A DNA stretch of 47,677 nt from the NCBI GenBank assembly GCA_020723925.1, contig DYHX01000005.1, forward strand, positions 1 to 47,677. Reading direction: 5' to 3'. Origin of the DNA: Nitrospira japonica. Lineage in GTDB: Bacteria > Nitrospirota > Thermodesulfovibrionia > Thermodesulfovibrionales > DYHX01. Positions 8,692 through 17,795 of this stretch are shown one piece after another. The translations under genes were made by a program, and so were the position numbers. The notes under the pieces are model-generated. The model searched no databases, was not told the DNA's origin, and was given only the letters and a program-made list of their open reading frames with translations. Each line of letters opens with the position of its first letter. Position 1 is the first letter of the stretch.

Positions 8692-9700
8692 CTGTCCTCT
8701 CCTTAGCATGCAGATTGCTTATATCCTCTGATATAATTTCATACACCTTCTTTTTAGAAAATTCTGCAGCAACCCTCAGTGCATTTCTTATCGCCTTTGA
8801 CGTGGACCTTCCGTGGCTTATTATGCATGTGCCGTTTATTCCGAGAAGCGGTGCTCCGCCATATTCAGCATAATCTGTCTTCTTCTTGAAGTTTCTTAAG
8901 GCAGGTTTCATCAGGAGATACCCAACCCTTCCGGTTGTCAGCTCTGCAATTTCCCTCTTGAGCATCTTCATTATAGCCTCAGCCAGTCCCTCGCTGGTCT
9001 TGAGCACGATGTTACCTATGAACCCATCACATACAACAACGTCGGCGTTGCCTGCGAAGACATCCTTGCCCTCGATGTTCCCTGTGAAGTTTATATCCGC
9101 CTCTTTAAGGAGCTTGAATGCCTCTTTCGTGAGTTCATTCCCTTTTGTATCCTCTTCCCCAATGCTCAGGAGTGCCACCTTTGGCTCAGGCCTCTCAAGT
9201 ATGGACCGACAGTAGGCATTCCCCATTACCGCAAACTGGAGAAGATTTTCGGGTCTGCAGTCAACATTTGCACCTGCATCTATAAGCACAAACGGACCCT
9301 TTAGTGTTGGCATTATGGCTGCTATGGCAGGCCTATCAACACCCTTTGATGTGCCGAGAATAAACAGGGCAGTTGCCATTGCAACGCCAGAGTGACCTGC
9401 GCTCACAACAGCATCTGCCCCGCCGTTTTTAACAAGCTCAACAGCCTTTCTTATGGAAGAGTCTTTCTTTTTTCTGAGGGCAACGGTAGGGGATTCGTCC
9501 ATCCCAATAACCTGGGATGCATGTTTGATCAGAATGCGGTTAGCCGGGTATCTTTTCCCATCGAGCTCTTTCTTCAGATGTGATTCATCACCGACAAGAA
9601 TTACCTCGATGTCATCGTATTCGCTTACGATCTCAACAGTGCCCTCGACCGTAACAGCAGGGGCATGGTCACCCCCCATCGCATCAAGGGCAACCCTCAT
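8678..9700 (-). CDS. plsX: Phosphate acyltransferase PlsX
   Basis: Converts acyl-ACP to acyl-phosphate for phosphatidic acid synthesis at the membrane. 340 residues, full length. It starts RVALDAMGGDHAP and contains GANVDCRPENLLQFA and VVCDGFIGNIVLK, all typical of PlsX. The ATG overlaps the rpmF stop as ATGA, so it is translationally coupled to rpmF; its 3' end overlaps the fabH start. Confidence 0.96.
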   Translation of the reverse strand: MRVALDAMGGDHAPAVTVEGTVEIVSEYDDIEVILVGDESHLKKELDGKRYPANRILIKHASQVIGMDESPTVALRKKKDSSIRKAVELVKNGGADAVVSAGHSGVAMATALFILGTSKGVDRPAIAAIMPTLKGPFVLIDAGANVDCRPENLLQFAVMGNAYCRSILERPEPKVALLSIGEEDTKGNELTKEAFKLLKEADINFTGNIEGKDVFAGNADVVVCDGFIGNIVLKTSEGLAEAIMKMLKREIAELTTGRVGYLLMKPALRNFKKKTDYAEYGGAPLLGINGTCIISHGRSTSKAIRNALRVAAEFSKKKVYEIISEDISNLHAKERTVVKV

Positions 9701-9885
9701 GCCTCTTTTTCAACGATCTCAAGAACCTTACGGCCATTATATGAGCCGCAGCTCGGGCAGACCCTGTGTGGCAGTTTGAGTTCATTACACTCAGGGCACT
9801 GGCTGAGGTCAGGTGTCTGACCTTTCCAGTTTGCCCTTCTCTTGTCCCTTCTTGACCTTGTATGTCTGTGCGTTGGATTTGCCAC
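9697..9885 (-). CDS. rpmF: 50S ribosomal protein L32
   Basis: 62 residues beginning MANPTHRHTRSRRDKRRA, the standard L32 N-terminus. A C-terminal zinc ribbon is formed by CPEC and CPSC. The gene sits between yceD and plsX, its conserved location. This zinc-binding (C+) form needs zinc for folding. Confidence 0.95.
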   Translation of the reverse strand: MANPTHRHTRSRRDKRRANWKGQTPDLSQCPECNELKLPHRVCPSCGSYNGRKVLEIVEKEA

Positions 9886-9932
9886 TTCTTACTCCCTTCC
9901 TCCAAATTGCTGATTGTTGATTCAAGAGCCTC

Positions 9933-10436
9933 CTATTTATCCAATAATTTCTTTAAAACTTCAAGTCTAGGGTCTATATATTTCTCGCTGCAACTGCAGC
10001 TGTCAGTGTTCAGGTCTGTCCCGCACCTCAGGCATATGCCTTTGCAGGCCTCGCTGCAGAGGGGCTTCATCGGGGTATTCAAGATTACCTGTTCTTTCAT
10101 CAATTCCTGAATGTCAAGTTCATCACCTGCATAAAATCCCATATCGAGTTCCTCCCCCTTAAGTTCATACCTCTCTTCCCCCCTGAGTTCCTCGGCTGGA
10201 TGGTACACAACGTCAACAGGCACAAGCACCTCTCTCCTGAAGTCTTTGAGGCATCTGCCACACTGCAACTCTACATGGGCTGTAAGGTCGCCTCTTATAA
10301 TAACCTCTTGACCAACCTTCTCGACTCTGAGCCTTGCTGTAACAGGAGAGATTAACTTAATGACGTCTAACTCCAGTGACTCCTCGCCCTCTAAGTCAAG
10401 CCCTTCATCCGGTATCTCTGAGATTACCACTTTCAT
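9933..10436 (-). CDS. YceD/DUF177 family protein
   Basis: Cytosolic DUF177 protein encoded directly upstream of rpmF, the usual arrangement; in other bacteria YceD homologues are linked to 23S rRNA maturation. Start set at the ATG giving MKVVISEIPDEG. An upstream in-frame start at 10493 would add 19 residues unlike the family. The middle contains CGRCLKDF and the C-terminus is cysteine-rich (CSEACKGICLRCGTDL then CSC), a probable zinc-binding part typical of the family. Confidence 0.88.
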   Translation of the reverse strand: MKVVISEIPDEGLDLEGEESLELDVIKLISPVTARLRVEKVGQEVIIRGDLTAHVELQCGRCLKDFRREVLVPVDVVYHPAEELRGEERYELKGEELDMGFYAGDELDIQELMKEQVILNTPMKPLCSEACKGICLRCGTDLNTDSCSCSEKYIDPRLEVLKKLLDK

Positions 10437-10505
10437 TTTTAAAGACCCGCAGTAAAACGTTTGATTATAAAGGCTATTCCATACTATTGTCAAGAAATGA
10501 AGGGG

Positions 10506-10883
10506 TCACGAACGACCTTCCACTGTCTGCAATTCAACTACCTTCGATTCTTCCCTGTGCATTGATGACTTTCCATCGAGTATGCCGCCTTCTGAAATAG
10601 AGAGTTTGCTTGTCACTATCTCACCAATGATCCGACCTTTAGATTTTATCTCGATAATCTCTTTTGCCTTTATATTGCCATCAATCCTTCCACCAACTAT
10701 GACACCCCTTGCCATAGCATCGCCTTTGAGATATGCCTTCTCTCCGAGGATAAGCCAGTCAGCCTCGACATTGCCGTCAACCGTGCCATCTATCCTGAGA
10801 GTCCCCTTTGTCTTTATCTCACCCCTAAAATGACTGTTGCCTCCAACAAAGGATTCAAGTTTCTCGGTATTCTTTGAAAACAT
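10506..10883 (-). CDS. Bactofilin family cytoskeletal protein
   Basis: 125 residues with a central beta-helix core of short repeats (GTLRIDGTVDGNV, RGVIVGGRIDGNI, GRIIGEIVTSKLSI), diagnostic of bactofilins (DUF583). These polymerise without nucleotide and often position cell-wall enzymes. It lies 3 bp downstream of the M23 peptidase gene. Its ribosome binding site (GGGAGG) is formed by the last codons of that gene. Bactofilin plus LytM/M23 peptidase is a recurrent functional pair in cell-shape control. Confidence 0.9.
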   Translation of the reverse strand: MFSKNTEKLESFVGGNSHFRGEIKTKGTLRIDGTVDGNVEADWLILGEKAYLKGDAMARGVIVGGRIDGNIKAKEIIEIKSKGRIIGEIVTSKLSISEGGILDGKSSMHREESKVVELQTVEGRS

Positions 10884-10886
10884 CTG

Positions 10887-11723
10887 CTAATTCCTCCCTT
10901 CAATAAAAGATTTCGGATTAACAGCCCTGCCATTTTTCCAGACTTCATAATGAACGTGTGGGCCAGTGGAATTCCCGGTTGAACCCAGATAAGCGATGAT
11001 GTCTCCCCTTTTCACGCGCCTGCCAATACTCACTGCATTCATCTTGTTATGTGCATAACACGTTGAATATCCAAACCCATGTTCTATAACAACAAGGTTT
11101 CCGCTTCCACCGCTCCAACCAGAAAAACTGACAATACCGTCTGCAGTGGCCTTTACAGGATTCCCAGGGCTCGATGTTATATCAAGACCCGTATGAAAAT
11201 CCTCCTCGCCAGTCTTTGGATGTTCCCTCTTACCATAATGAGAAGTTATATTTCCATCAACAGGCCATCCCTTTGGGGTTGCCATATAAAGGTCTTTCTG
11301 CTGGCTCAAATAATCCTTAATATCTCCGACAGTTTCCATGGTTTTCTCAATTTGTTGCTTTAAAGTTTCCATATCGATTGAGCCGCTGTCTGATGTGTCC
11401 ACATTTTCAAGAACCCTGTCCTTTGTACCGAGAGAGAAGAGTCTTCTAAACTCGCCTTCAGCCTTCTTTAGGGCTAACATCGTTGCCCTGAGATCTATGA
11501 ACTGGCTTGAGTAATAATTCAGTCTCATTTTCATTCTATTGTACTCAAATGTATCAACAGCTATTGAGAAAACGTATACCGTCCCGATGAGCCACAAGAC
11601 TATCGAGACAAGGATTCCTATGGATGGGATTCTAAGGCTGAATGGCCTCGTATTGCTGTGAGGGATTAACATTATCGTTATGGGAGTAAATGCCCTTTTA
11701 AGAAACACCTTAATTTTATACAT
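10887..11723 (-). CDS. Membrane-anchored M23 (LytM) peptidase
   Basis: 278 residues: short cytosolic N-terminus, one transmembrane helix (about 33-53), a coiled-coil stretch (about 60-140) and a C-terminal M23 domain. The metal-ligand motifs are HYGKREHP, HTGLDI and GPHVHYEV, so the zinc site looks intact and the enzyme can be active on peptidoglycan crosslinks. Its first 8 bp overlap the end of purM. Coupling with the downstream bactofilin suggests a localised wall-remodelling module. Confidence 0.9.
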   Translation of the reverse strand: MYKIKVFLKRAFTPITIMLIPHSNTRPFSLRIPSIGILVSIVLWLIGTVYVFSIAVDTFEYNRMKMRLNYYSSQFIDLRATMLALKKAEGEFRRLFSLGTKDRVLENVDTSDSGSIDMETLKQQIEKTMETVGDIKDYLSQQKDLYMATPKGWPVDGNITSHYGKREHPKTGEEDFHTGLDITSSPGNPVKATADGIVSFSGWSGGSGNLVVIEHGFGYSTCYAHNKMNAVSIGRRVKRGDIIAYLGSTGNSTGPHVHYEVWKNGRAVNPKSFIEGRN

Positions 11724-12750
11724 ACCTTACGCCTCTGCCTCCTTTCTCAATGTTTCCGATTATGTATGAATTAAAGCCAGATTTATTCAATATAGAGATG
11801 GCATCCTGAGAAACATCCATAGAAACGATAAGAATATAACCGATTCCCATATTAAATGTCCTCTTCATATCATCATCCGGTACATTGCCCATATCTTTTA
11901 TGAAGTTGAATATTGGAGGCGCAGGCCATGAATTTTTATTTATGCTCGCACAGACACCTTCAGGGAATATCCTCGGCAGGTTGCCTGGAATGCCTCCGCC
12001 TGTGATGTGGGCCATACCCCTGACCTTGACTTTATCCTTAAGTGCATTAAACGCCTTCACATAAATCCTTGTTGGCTTCAAAAGCTCCTCGCCGAGGGTT
12101 GTGCCGAGTTCCCGGATATATGTCCCGATATCCAGCTTCTCCATATCAAAAAAGAGCTTCCTGACAAGGGAATACCCATTACTGTGAAGACCGCTTGATG
12201 CAATCCCTATGAGCACATCTCCTTCTTTTATATCCGAGCCACTGATTATCTTCTCTTTATCAACAACGCCAACTGCAAAACCGGATAGATCATATTCGCC
12301 TTCGGGATAGAATCCAGGCATCTCTGCTGTCTCGCCTCCTATGAGTGCGCACCCAGCATCCCTGCAGCCCTCAACTATCCCCTCTATGACCTCAGCAGCC
12401 TTCTCAGGCCTGAGTTTTCCTGTTGCGAGATAATCGAGGAAAAACAAAGGTTCTGCGCCACTGGTAAGGATGTCATTCACACACATTGCAACAAGATCAA
12501 TGCCGACTGTGTTATGCCTGTCCATCATAAAGGCTATTTTCAACTTTGTGCCGACACCGTCTGTGCCACTCACGAGAACAGGCTCTCTGTATTTATTTAT
12601 GTCGAGTTTAAAGAGTGCGCCAAAGGAGCCGATATCAGTCATGACCTCATGCCTGAAGGTCCTCCTGACAAGAGGGGAGATGAGATTTACGAACCTGTCC
12701 CCTTCGTCAATATCAACACCAGCCCTCTTATAGGTAAGCTCGTTACGCAT
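11716..12750 (-). CDS. purM: Phosphoribosylformylglycinamidine cyclo-ligase
   Basis: AIR synthetase of de novo purine synthesis. 344 residues, full length. Family motifs present: YKRAGVDIDEGD, VSGTDGVGTKLKIA, ALIGGETAEMPGFY and AHITGGGIPGNLPR. The ATG at 12750 begins MRNELTYK. First gene of a minus-strand unit with the M23 peptidase and bactofilin. No other pur gene is nearby. Confidence 0.96.
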   Translation of the reverse strand: MRNELTYKRAGVDIDEGDRFVNLISPLVRRTFRHEVMTDIGSFGALFKLDINKYREPVLVSGTDGVGTKLKIAFMMDRHNTVGIDLVAMCVNDILTSGAEPLFFLDYLATGKLRPEKAAEVIEGIVEGCRDAGCALIGGETAEMPGFYPEGEYDLSGFAVGVVDKEKIISGSDIKEGDVLIGIASSGLHSNGYSLVRKLFFDMEKLDIGTYIRELGTTLGEELLKPTRIYVKAFNALKDKVKVRGMAHITGGGIPGNLPRIFPEGVCASINKNSWPAPPIFNFIKDMGNVPDDDMKRTFNMGIGYILIVSMDVSQDAISILNKSGFNSYIIGNIEKGGRGVRYV

Positions 12751-12758
12751 CTCTATTG

Positions 12759-12786
12759 AAGTTCCAGGTTCCAGGTTTGAGGTTTT
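12759..12786. repeat. Short direct repeats in the purM/surE intergenic region
   Basis: Units GTTCCAGG, TTCCAGG and TTTGAGG follow each other between the divergent purM and surE genes. The 140-bp gap must hold both promoters, but no convincing -35/-10 pair was found. Confidence 0.4.
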
Positions 12787-12890
12787 GAGATTAAGTCCGA
12801 ACCTCGGACCAATTTTAAAACTCTTGTATTTTGCACAAAGAAGACATAAAGGTCAAGGATTTTTTTGGTTTTTCTGATAGAATATCTTTG

Positions 12891-13640
12891 ATGCCAGTTA
12901 TCCTTGTTACGAACGACGACGGTGTTCATTCACCTGGATTAATCGCCCTCTTCAGGGCCATGAAAGAACTTGGCGATGCATACATCGTTGCACCTGACAG
13001 GGAAAGAAGCGCTGCAAGCCATTCCCTCACACTCCACAGACCCCTCAAGGTAGAAGCGATCAGAGAGCACGTCTATGCTGTCAATGGAACACCAACAGAC
13101 TGCGTGACCATCGGTGCAAACAAGGTTCTTCCTAAAAAACCCGACCTCGTTGTCTCTGGCATCAACAAAGGCGGAAACCTCGGAGATGATGTCACGTATT
13201 CTGGTACTGTCTCTGCTGCCATAGAGGGAACCATACTCGGTATCCCATCCTTTGCCATTTCGATGGTTGGAGAAAAAAATTTCCATTTTGATACTGCATC
13301 ATCCGTTGCCCTCGAAATTGGCAGATATATCCTTGAAAAATCCTTACCCTATGATACACTTTTAAATGCGAATGTCCCGAATGTCCATAGAAACAGTGTC
13401 CTGGGAATCAAATTCACAAGACAGGGAAAGCGCATCTATGACAACTCCATCCAGGAGACATTCGACCCAAAAGGAGAAAAGCATTACTGGATCGGCGGAG
13501 GGAAACCCTACTGGGAGCATGGTGAGGACACAGACTTTCAGGCTATTCAGGAGGGATACATCTCTATTACTCCGATACACCTCGACCTCACCAATTATGA
13601 TGCACTTGAGTATTTGAAGAAGGTGTGGAAAGGGAGTTAG
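12891..13640 (+). CDS. surE: 5'/3'-nucleotidase SurE
   Basis: Survival protein E, a metal-dependent nucleoside monophosphate phosphatase. Start set at the ATG giving MPVILVTNDDGVHSPGL, the invariant SurE N-terminus with its DD metal ligands; upstream in-frame codons back to 12831 do not fit the family. SGINKGGNLGDDVTYSGTV is the second signature. 249 residues, normal length. First of a plus-strand trio with the FAD protein and pcm; surE and pcm are neighbours in many bacteria. Confidence 0.95.
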   Translation: MPVILVTNDDGVHSPGLIALFRAMKELGDAYIVAPDRERSAASHSLTLHRPLKVEAIREHVYAVNGTPTDCVTIGANKVLPKKPDLVVSGINKGGNLGDDVTYSGTVSAAIEGTILGIPSFAISMVGEKNFHFDTASSVALEIGRYILEKSLPYDTLLNANVPNVHRNSVLGIKFTRQGKRIYDNSIQETFDPKGEKHYWIGGGKPYWEHGEDTDFQAIQEGYISITPIHLDLTNYDALEYLKKVWKGS

Positions 13641-13679
13641 GGGAAAAGGCAGGGATAGGGTGAGGGGTAGGTCTAAGTA

Positions 13680-15071
13680 ATGAAAAATCAGATAAATAAA
13701 TATGATGTCATAATCGTGGGCGCAGGCCCTGCAGGTATCTTCTCTGCCATCGAACTCATCGAGAAAAATGAGAACCTGAAGATACTCATCATTGAAAAGG
13801 GTGCGGATATCGATAAAAGGGAATGTCCCATGAAACTCAGGGAGGTTTCGTGTAACGCGTGTCCTGAGTGTGCTCTCCTGAGCGGCTGGGGAGGTGCCGG
13901 AGCATTCAGCGATGGAAAGTTGAACCTTTCCCCTGAGGTGGGAGGGTTCCTTTCGCGTTACATAGATAAAGACACACTGCAGTCCCTGATTATTTATGTT
14001 GATGAGATATATGTAAGGTATGGTGCGCCTCGTGAAACATATGGCGGAAGCAGGGAAGAGATAGCAGAACTCGAAAAGCTTGCGTCAAGGAACGACCTCG
14101 TATTCATCCCATCAAGGATAAGACATATCGGCACTGACAGATGCAGGGGACTATTGAAAAGGATAAAAGAGGTCCTCAACAGGGGGGTAGAAACCATATT
14201 TGATTCTGATGCAGAGAGGGTGCTTGTAGAAAATGGGAAGGCAGTTGGGGTTAGACTTAAAAGCGGTGAAGAGTTTTTTTCAAACTTTGTCATCCTTGCG
14301 CCTGGGAGGGAAGGTTCAAGATGGCTTGAGAAGGAGGCAAAATATCTCAGGCTCACACTCCTGAAGAACCCTGTTGACATTGGTGTGCGGGTTGAAATCC
14401 CTGCATCTGTATTAGAACCCCTCACAAAGATAACGTATGAGCCAAAGCTTATATTTTATTCGAAGAAATTCGATGATAAGGTAAGGACATTCTGCGTAAA
14501 TCCCTATGGTGAAGTTGTCAGAGAATACCTTAAGGGTATCTGGACCGTAAATGGCCACAGCTACGCGAATAGAAAGACCAATAACACAAACTTTGCACTC
14601 CTTGTGAGCACATACTTCACAGAGCCATTCAATGAGCCTATCTCCTATGGAAGATACATCGCGCGGCTTGCGAACTTCATTGGACAGGGTGTAATCGTAC
14701 AGCGCCTCGGCGACCTTCAGCGTGGAAGACGCTCAACCCACGAAAGGATTTCAAGGGGGATTGTGCAGCCAACATTGAAGGATGCAACCCCCGGTGATCT
14801 GAGCTTTGTAATCCCCTATCGCTATCTATTAGATATCATTGAGATGCTTGAGGCACTTGACAGGATTGCACCCGGAGTAAATTCAAGACACACCCTTCTC
14901 TATGGTGTTGAGGTGAAGTTCTATTCCATGCAGCTCAAGCTGACAAATAATCTTGAGACAGAGATCGAAAACCTCTTTGCAGTTGGCGATGGTGCAGGCG
15001 TGAGCAGGGGGCTGATTCAGGCATCTGCATCAGGAGTAATAGCAGCGAGGGAGATAGCGAGAAGGATGTAA
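13680..15071 (+). CDS. COG2509-type FAD-dependent dehydrogenase
   Basis: 463 residues. N-terminal Rossmann motif VIIVGAGPAGIFSA (10-23) binds FAD; the C-terminal AVGDGAGVSRGL completes the flavin fold. After the first beta-alpha unit there is a cysteine cluster (C49, C58, C61, C64: RECP followed by CNACPEC), then GGAGAFSDGKL, which mark the uncharacterised COG2509 family. The cysteines could bind metal or an Fe-S cluster, or do redox chemistry; not known. No clear sign of membrane association. Sits 39 bp after surE and 22 bp before pcm, splitting the usual surE-pcm pair. Confidence 0.85.
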   Translation: MKNQINKYDVIIVGAGPAGIFSAIELIEKNENLKILIIEKGADIDKRECPMKLREVSCNACPECALLSGWGGAGAFSDGKLNLSPEVGGFLSRYIDKDTLQSLIIYVDEIYVRYGAPRETYGGSREEIAELEKLASRNDLVFIPSRIRHIGTDRCRGLLKRIKEVLNRGVETIFDSDAERVLVENGKAVGVRLKSGEEFFSNFVILAPGREGSRWLEKEAKYLRLTLLKNPVDIGVRVEIPASVLEPLTKITYEPKLIFYSKKFDDKVRTFCVNPYGEVVREYLKGIWTVNGHSYANRKTNNTNFALLVSTYFTEPFNEPISYGRYIARLANFIGQGVIVQRLGDLQRGRRSTHERISRGIVQPTLKDATPGDLSFVIPYRYLLDIIEMLEALDRIAPGVNSRHTLLYGVEVKFYSMQLKLTNNLETEIENLFAVGDGAGVSRGLIQASASGVIAAREIARRM

Positions 15072-15093
15072 AGATGACAGGGCATGGATAGTT

Positions 15094-15750
15094 ATGGATT
15101 TTAAAGAATTAAGAGAGTTAATGGTTAAAACCCAGCTCATCCCCAGAGGAATAAAGGGCGAACGTGTCCTTGATGCCATGAGAAAGGTTCCCAGACATCT
15201 CTTTGTTGATGATTTCATCCAGCATAAGGCATACGATGACATGGCCATTCCAATTGGAGACGGACAGACTATATCACAACCCTATATGGTTGCAATCATG
15301 ACGGAACTTCTTGAGCTGAAGGGTAATGAAAAGGTCCTTGAGATAGGCACAGGCTCTGGCTATCAGACCGCAATACTTGCAGAGCTTGCCAGAGAGGTTT
15401 ATACACTCGAGAGGTTCTCATCCCTCGCTGACAGGGCAAAGGAGAGGTTCATCTCACTTGGATATACAAATATCAAGATAAGGGTTGGCGATGGCACCCT
15501 TGGCTTGCCAGAGGCTGCACCCTTTGACCGGATACTGATAACTGCGGGCACACCAAAAATACCGGCGCCGCATGTAGAGCAATTAAGCGAAGGTGGAATC
15601 ATAGTTGCACCTGTTGGCGATAGATTTTCCCAGATTCTCATAAAGGCAAAAAAAGAGAACGGTGAAATAACTGAGGAGTATCACACCCCATGCGTATTCG
15701 TGCCGCTGGTCGGAAAGTATGGGTGGAGGGAATCGGAGAATAGTGAATAG
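15094..15750 (+). CDS. pcm: Protein-L-isoaspartate O-methyltransferase
   Basis: Repairs L-isoaspartyl residues in aged proteins using SAM. 218 residues. Contains the family hallmark AIPIGDGQTISQPYMVA, the SAM-binding VLEIGTGSGYQTA (about 80-92) and the post-II region RILITAGTPKIP. The last residues ENSE and the TAG stop are encoded by a copy of the GTGAATAGT dispersed repeat, so the native end may have been a few residues different. Catalytic core is complete. Confidence 0.95.
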   Translation: MDFKELRELMVKTQLIPRGIKGERVLDAMRKVPRHLFVDDFIQHKAYDDMAIPIGDGQTISQPYMVAIMTELLELKGNEKVLEIGTGSGYQTAILAELAREVYTLERFSSLADRAKERFISLGYTNIKIRVGDGTLGLPEAAPFDRILITAGTPKIPAPHVEQLSEGGIIVAPVGDRFSQILIKAKKENGEITEEYHTPCVFVPLVGKYGWRESENSE

Positions 15751-15758
15751 TAAAAGTG

Positions 15759-15787
15759 AAGCTCTCCGAGCAAAGCTCGGAGAGCTT
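15759..15787. terminator. Strong hairpin between convergent genes (pcm / transglutaminase)
   Basis: AAGCTCTCCGAGC, loop AAA, then the exact 13-bp complement (15775-15787). A short T-rich run follows at about 15801-15810. It can terminate pcm transcripts, but its perfect symmetry also fits a REP-type palindrome. Confidence 0.6.
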
Positions 15788-15828
15788 CCATGTAAGGAAA
15801 ATTTTTTATTTAGATAGCTGACTTTCAT

Positions 15829-15847
15829 CCCCGACTAAAAGTCGGGG
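15829..15847. repeat. CCCCGAC hairpin between convergent genes
   Basis: CCCCGAC (15829-15835), loop TAAAA, GTCGGGG (15841-15847). Second stem-loop of the pcm/transglutaminase gap. Possibly the minus-strand terminator, but without a good T tract; more likely a dispersed palindrome. Confidence 0.5.
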
Positions 15848-15875
15848 CATTCAGTCAACATCCATGTAAATTATC

Positions 15876-17795
15876 TTATTCGCTCGTTTTCGTCATCTCT
15901 CTTAGAAGGTGTCTATACATCTCCATATCTTCTTTGTCCATTTTCTTTCCTCCAAACCTCGCCTCTTCATAGAGTCTTATGAACTCTGCTGCCTTTCCGT
16001 CTATACCGAGTCTCATCGCCTCACGTGCCACATCTGATGGGGTTGAAGATGCGGTTATCATTGCACCCCTGTTCTCCAACGCACCCCTGAGTTTCAGATA
16101 ATTGGCCGTTACAAAGTCATATCTTTTATGACCAAGCCTTTTTATAATGAATACCACCAGCACAGTGATTGCAACGAAAATAATTATATATAGTGCTGGC
16201 TCTATCCCGTGCACTTTAACCTCTGGCATCTGCGGCATCCTCACAAAGGGCATATAGATAAACTCTATGAGTCTCATCTGGTCAATTGAACTGAACCCAA
16301 TGACGTATCTGTACCATTTCAATCTCAGGGTATCGAGGTACATGGCTAAAAGAGATGGCATCTCAACTGATGCCACTGGTGGCGTGGGATCAAATCTTTT
16401 CCACCTGCCATCAATAACAGCCTCAACCCATGAGTGGGCATTGCTCTGCCTCACGATTATATATCCGCCGTACTTGTTCTCTTCTCCGCCTACAAAGCCG
16501 GTTACAATCCTTGCAGGTATCCCAACAGCCCTCAGCATGAACACCATTGATGTTGCATAGTGTTCACAGTAACCCTTTTTCGAATTAAAGAGAAAATTCT
16601 CTATGGGAGAGACGCCCTCTGGAGGAGAAGATGTTATCAGGGAGTATTTGTAATTTGTTTTTAGATAGTCCTCAATCCCGACAGCCTTCTCCGTGTCTGT
16701 TCTTATGCCTTTTGTAATGTCTTCTGCAAGTCTCGAAATCCGTCCAGCATCAGGAGAAAGTTGAAGATAACGCAAGAGGTCGCCCTCTGCCACCTGTTCC
16801 TCAAAAATGCTGTACACGGTGTAACTCATCCTCATGGAAGACTTGCGAGGGATAAAAAGGGCACCTGCATCATCAACAAGCAGCGTCCGGCTTTCAATCT
16901 CAACCGCAGTGACATTGTTCAGTCCGAATATCACTTCTGATTCTATTGGTTCAAGAAATATCCTCTGGATTATTGCTTTATCCCTGGGAAACGGCCTGAG
17001 CAAAAACTGTTCGCCTTTCTTCTGTATCTCATATTTATCCTCCAGTGTATCCTGCCATGATTTGCCGTCAAAATAATTCAGGGTTAAGCCCCTCCAATAA
17101 AAAGGCCATTCAGCCCTGCCAGAAAGTTCAACCCTCATAACAATAGTCGGATCGAGTTTCACATTACCAAAGGAACCGAAGTCCACTCTCTCTGAGAAGC
17201 CAACTGTCTTTATCCCCTTTGTGAGGCTTCTTCCCAGTAGACCGCCCTTTATCCTCGGTGCTGAAATAAAAAACAGAGTGGTTGCAAGCAGGGTTATCAA
17301 GGATATGACTACCACTGGCCTTTTAAATCTTACCCTCTGCAGCGTCCCCTCTTTCAAAAAGTGGGACAGGACCATTGCCGTAACAAGGGCTACAAGGAAA
17401 AGCACAAATACAACTCCAAAGGCAATTGAGCGCGTCAGCTCTGATGCTATGATTAACTGAAGCAGAGACATAAAATAAACCTGAAGATGGTCCCACGGCT
17501 CCTTCAGGTCAAAGCTCTTTATTGCATGGAAAACTATTGTGAGATGGGCTACTGCGATGAATACATCGCCTGTTATTACAAGGGCATCGAAAATGGAAAA
17601 AAAGAGGGCAGCTATAGAAAGACCACCTATTGTCCATTTTGATGCATGAGGCATACCCTTCCAGAGTCTGTAATAACCAGGGATAAGACCGATACCAGCT
17701 ATAAACATAAAGGGATTTAACGCCCCTGAGATAAAAAGGCTTATGCAGCCTGTAAAGGCAAGTACTGCTGTCATCGCCTTATAAAGCGGCGGCAT
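15876..17795 (-). CDS. TgpA-type transmembrane transglutaminase-like protein
   Basis: 639 residues. Five or six N-terminal transmembrane helices (about 1-195), a periplasmic part with a transglutaminase/cysteine-protease domain, one more helix near 545-565 and a C-terminal DUF4129-like cytosolic tail. The catalytic triad is intact: Cys410 in KGYCEHYA, His454 in NAHSWVE, Asp469 in RFDPTPP. Family members act at the cell envelope on unknown substrates. Third gene of the moxR-DUF58-tgpA operon; its start overlaps the DUF58 end by 17 bp. Confidence 0.92.
   Translation of the reverse strand: MPPLYKAMTAVLAFTGCISLFISGALNPFMFIAGIGLIPGYYRLWKGMPHASKWTIGGLSIAALFFSIFDALVITGDVFIAVAHLTIVFHAIKSFDLKEPWDHLQVYFMSLLQLIIASELTRSIAFGVVFVLFLVALVTAMVLSHFLKEGTLQRVRFKRPVVVISLITLLATTLFFISAPRIKGGLLGRSLTKGIKTVGFSERVDFGSFGNVKLDPTIVMRVELSGRAEWPFYWRGLTLNYFDGKSWQDTLEDKYEIQKKGEQFLLRPFPRDKAIIQRIFLEPIESEVIFGLNNVTAVEIESRTLLVDDAGALFIPRKSSMRMSYTVYSIFEEQVAEGDLLRYLQLSPDAGRISRLAEDITKGIRTDTEKAVGIEDYLKTNYKYSLITSSPPEGVSPIENFLFNSKKGYCEHYATSMVFMLRAVGIPARIVTGFVGGEENKYGGYIIVRQSNAHSWVEAVIDGRWKRFDPTPPVASVEMPSLLAMYLDTLRLKWYRYVIGFSSIDQMRLIEFIYMPFVRMPQMPEVKVHGIEPALYIIIFVAITVLVVFIIKRLGHKRYDFVTANYLKLRGALENRGAMITASSTPSDVAREAMRLGIDGKAAEFIRLYEEARFGGKKMDKEDMEMYRHLLREMTKTSE

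Noticed and set aside
12831-12890. Longer SurE with a TTG start
   Set aside because: Extra 20 residues do not fit the family, whose N-terminus is the VTNDDG strand.
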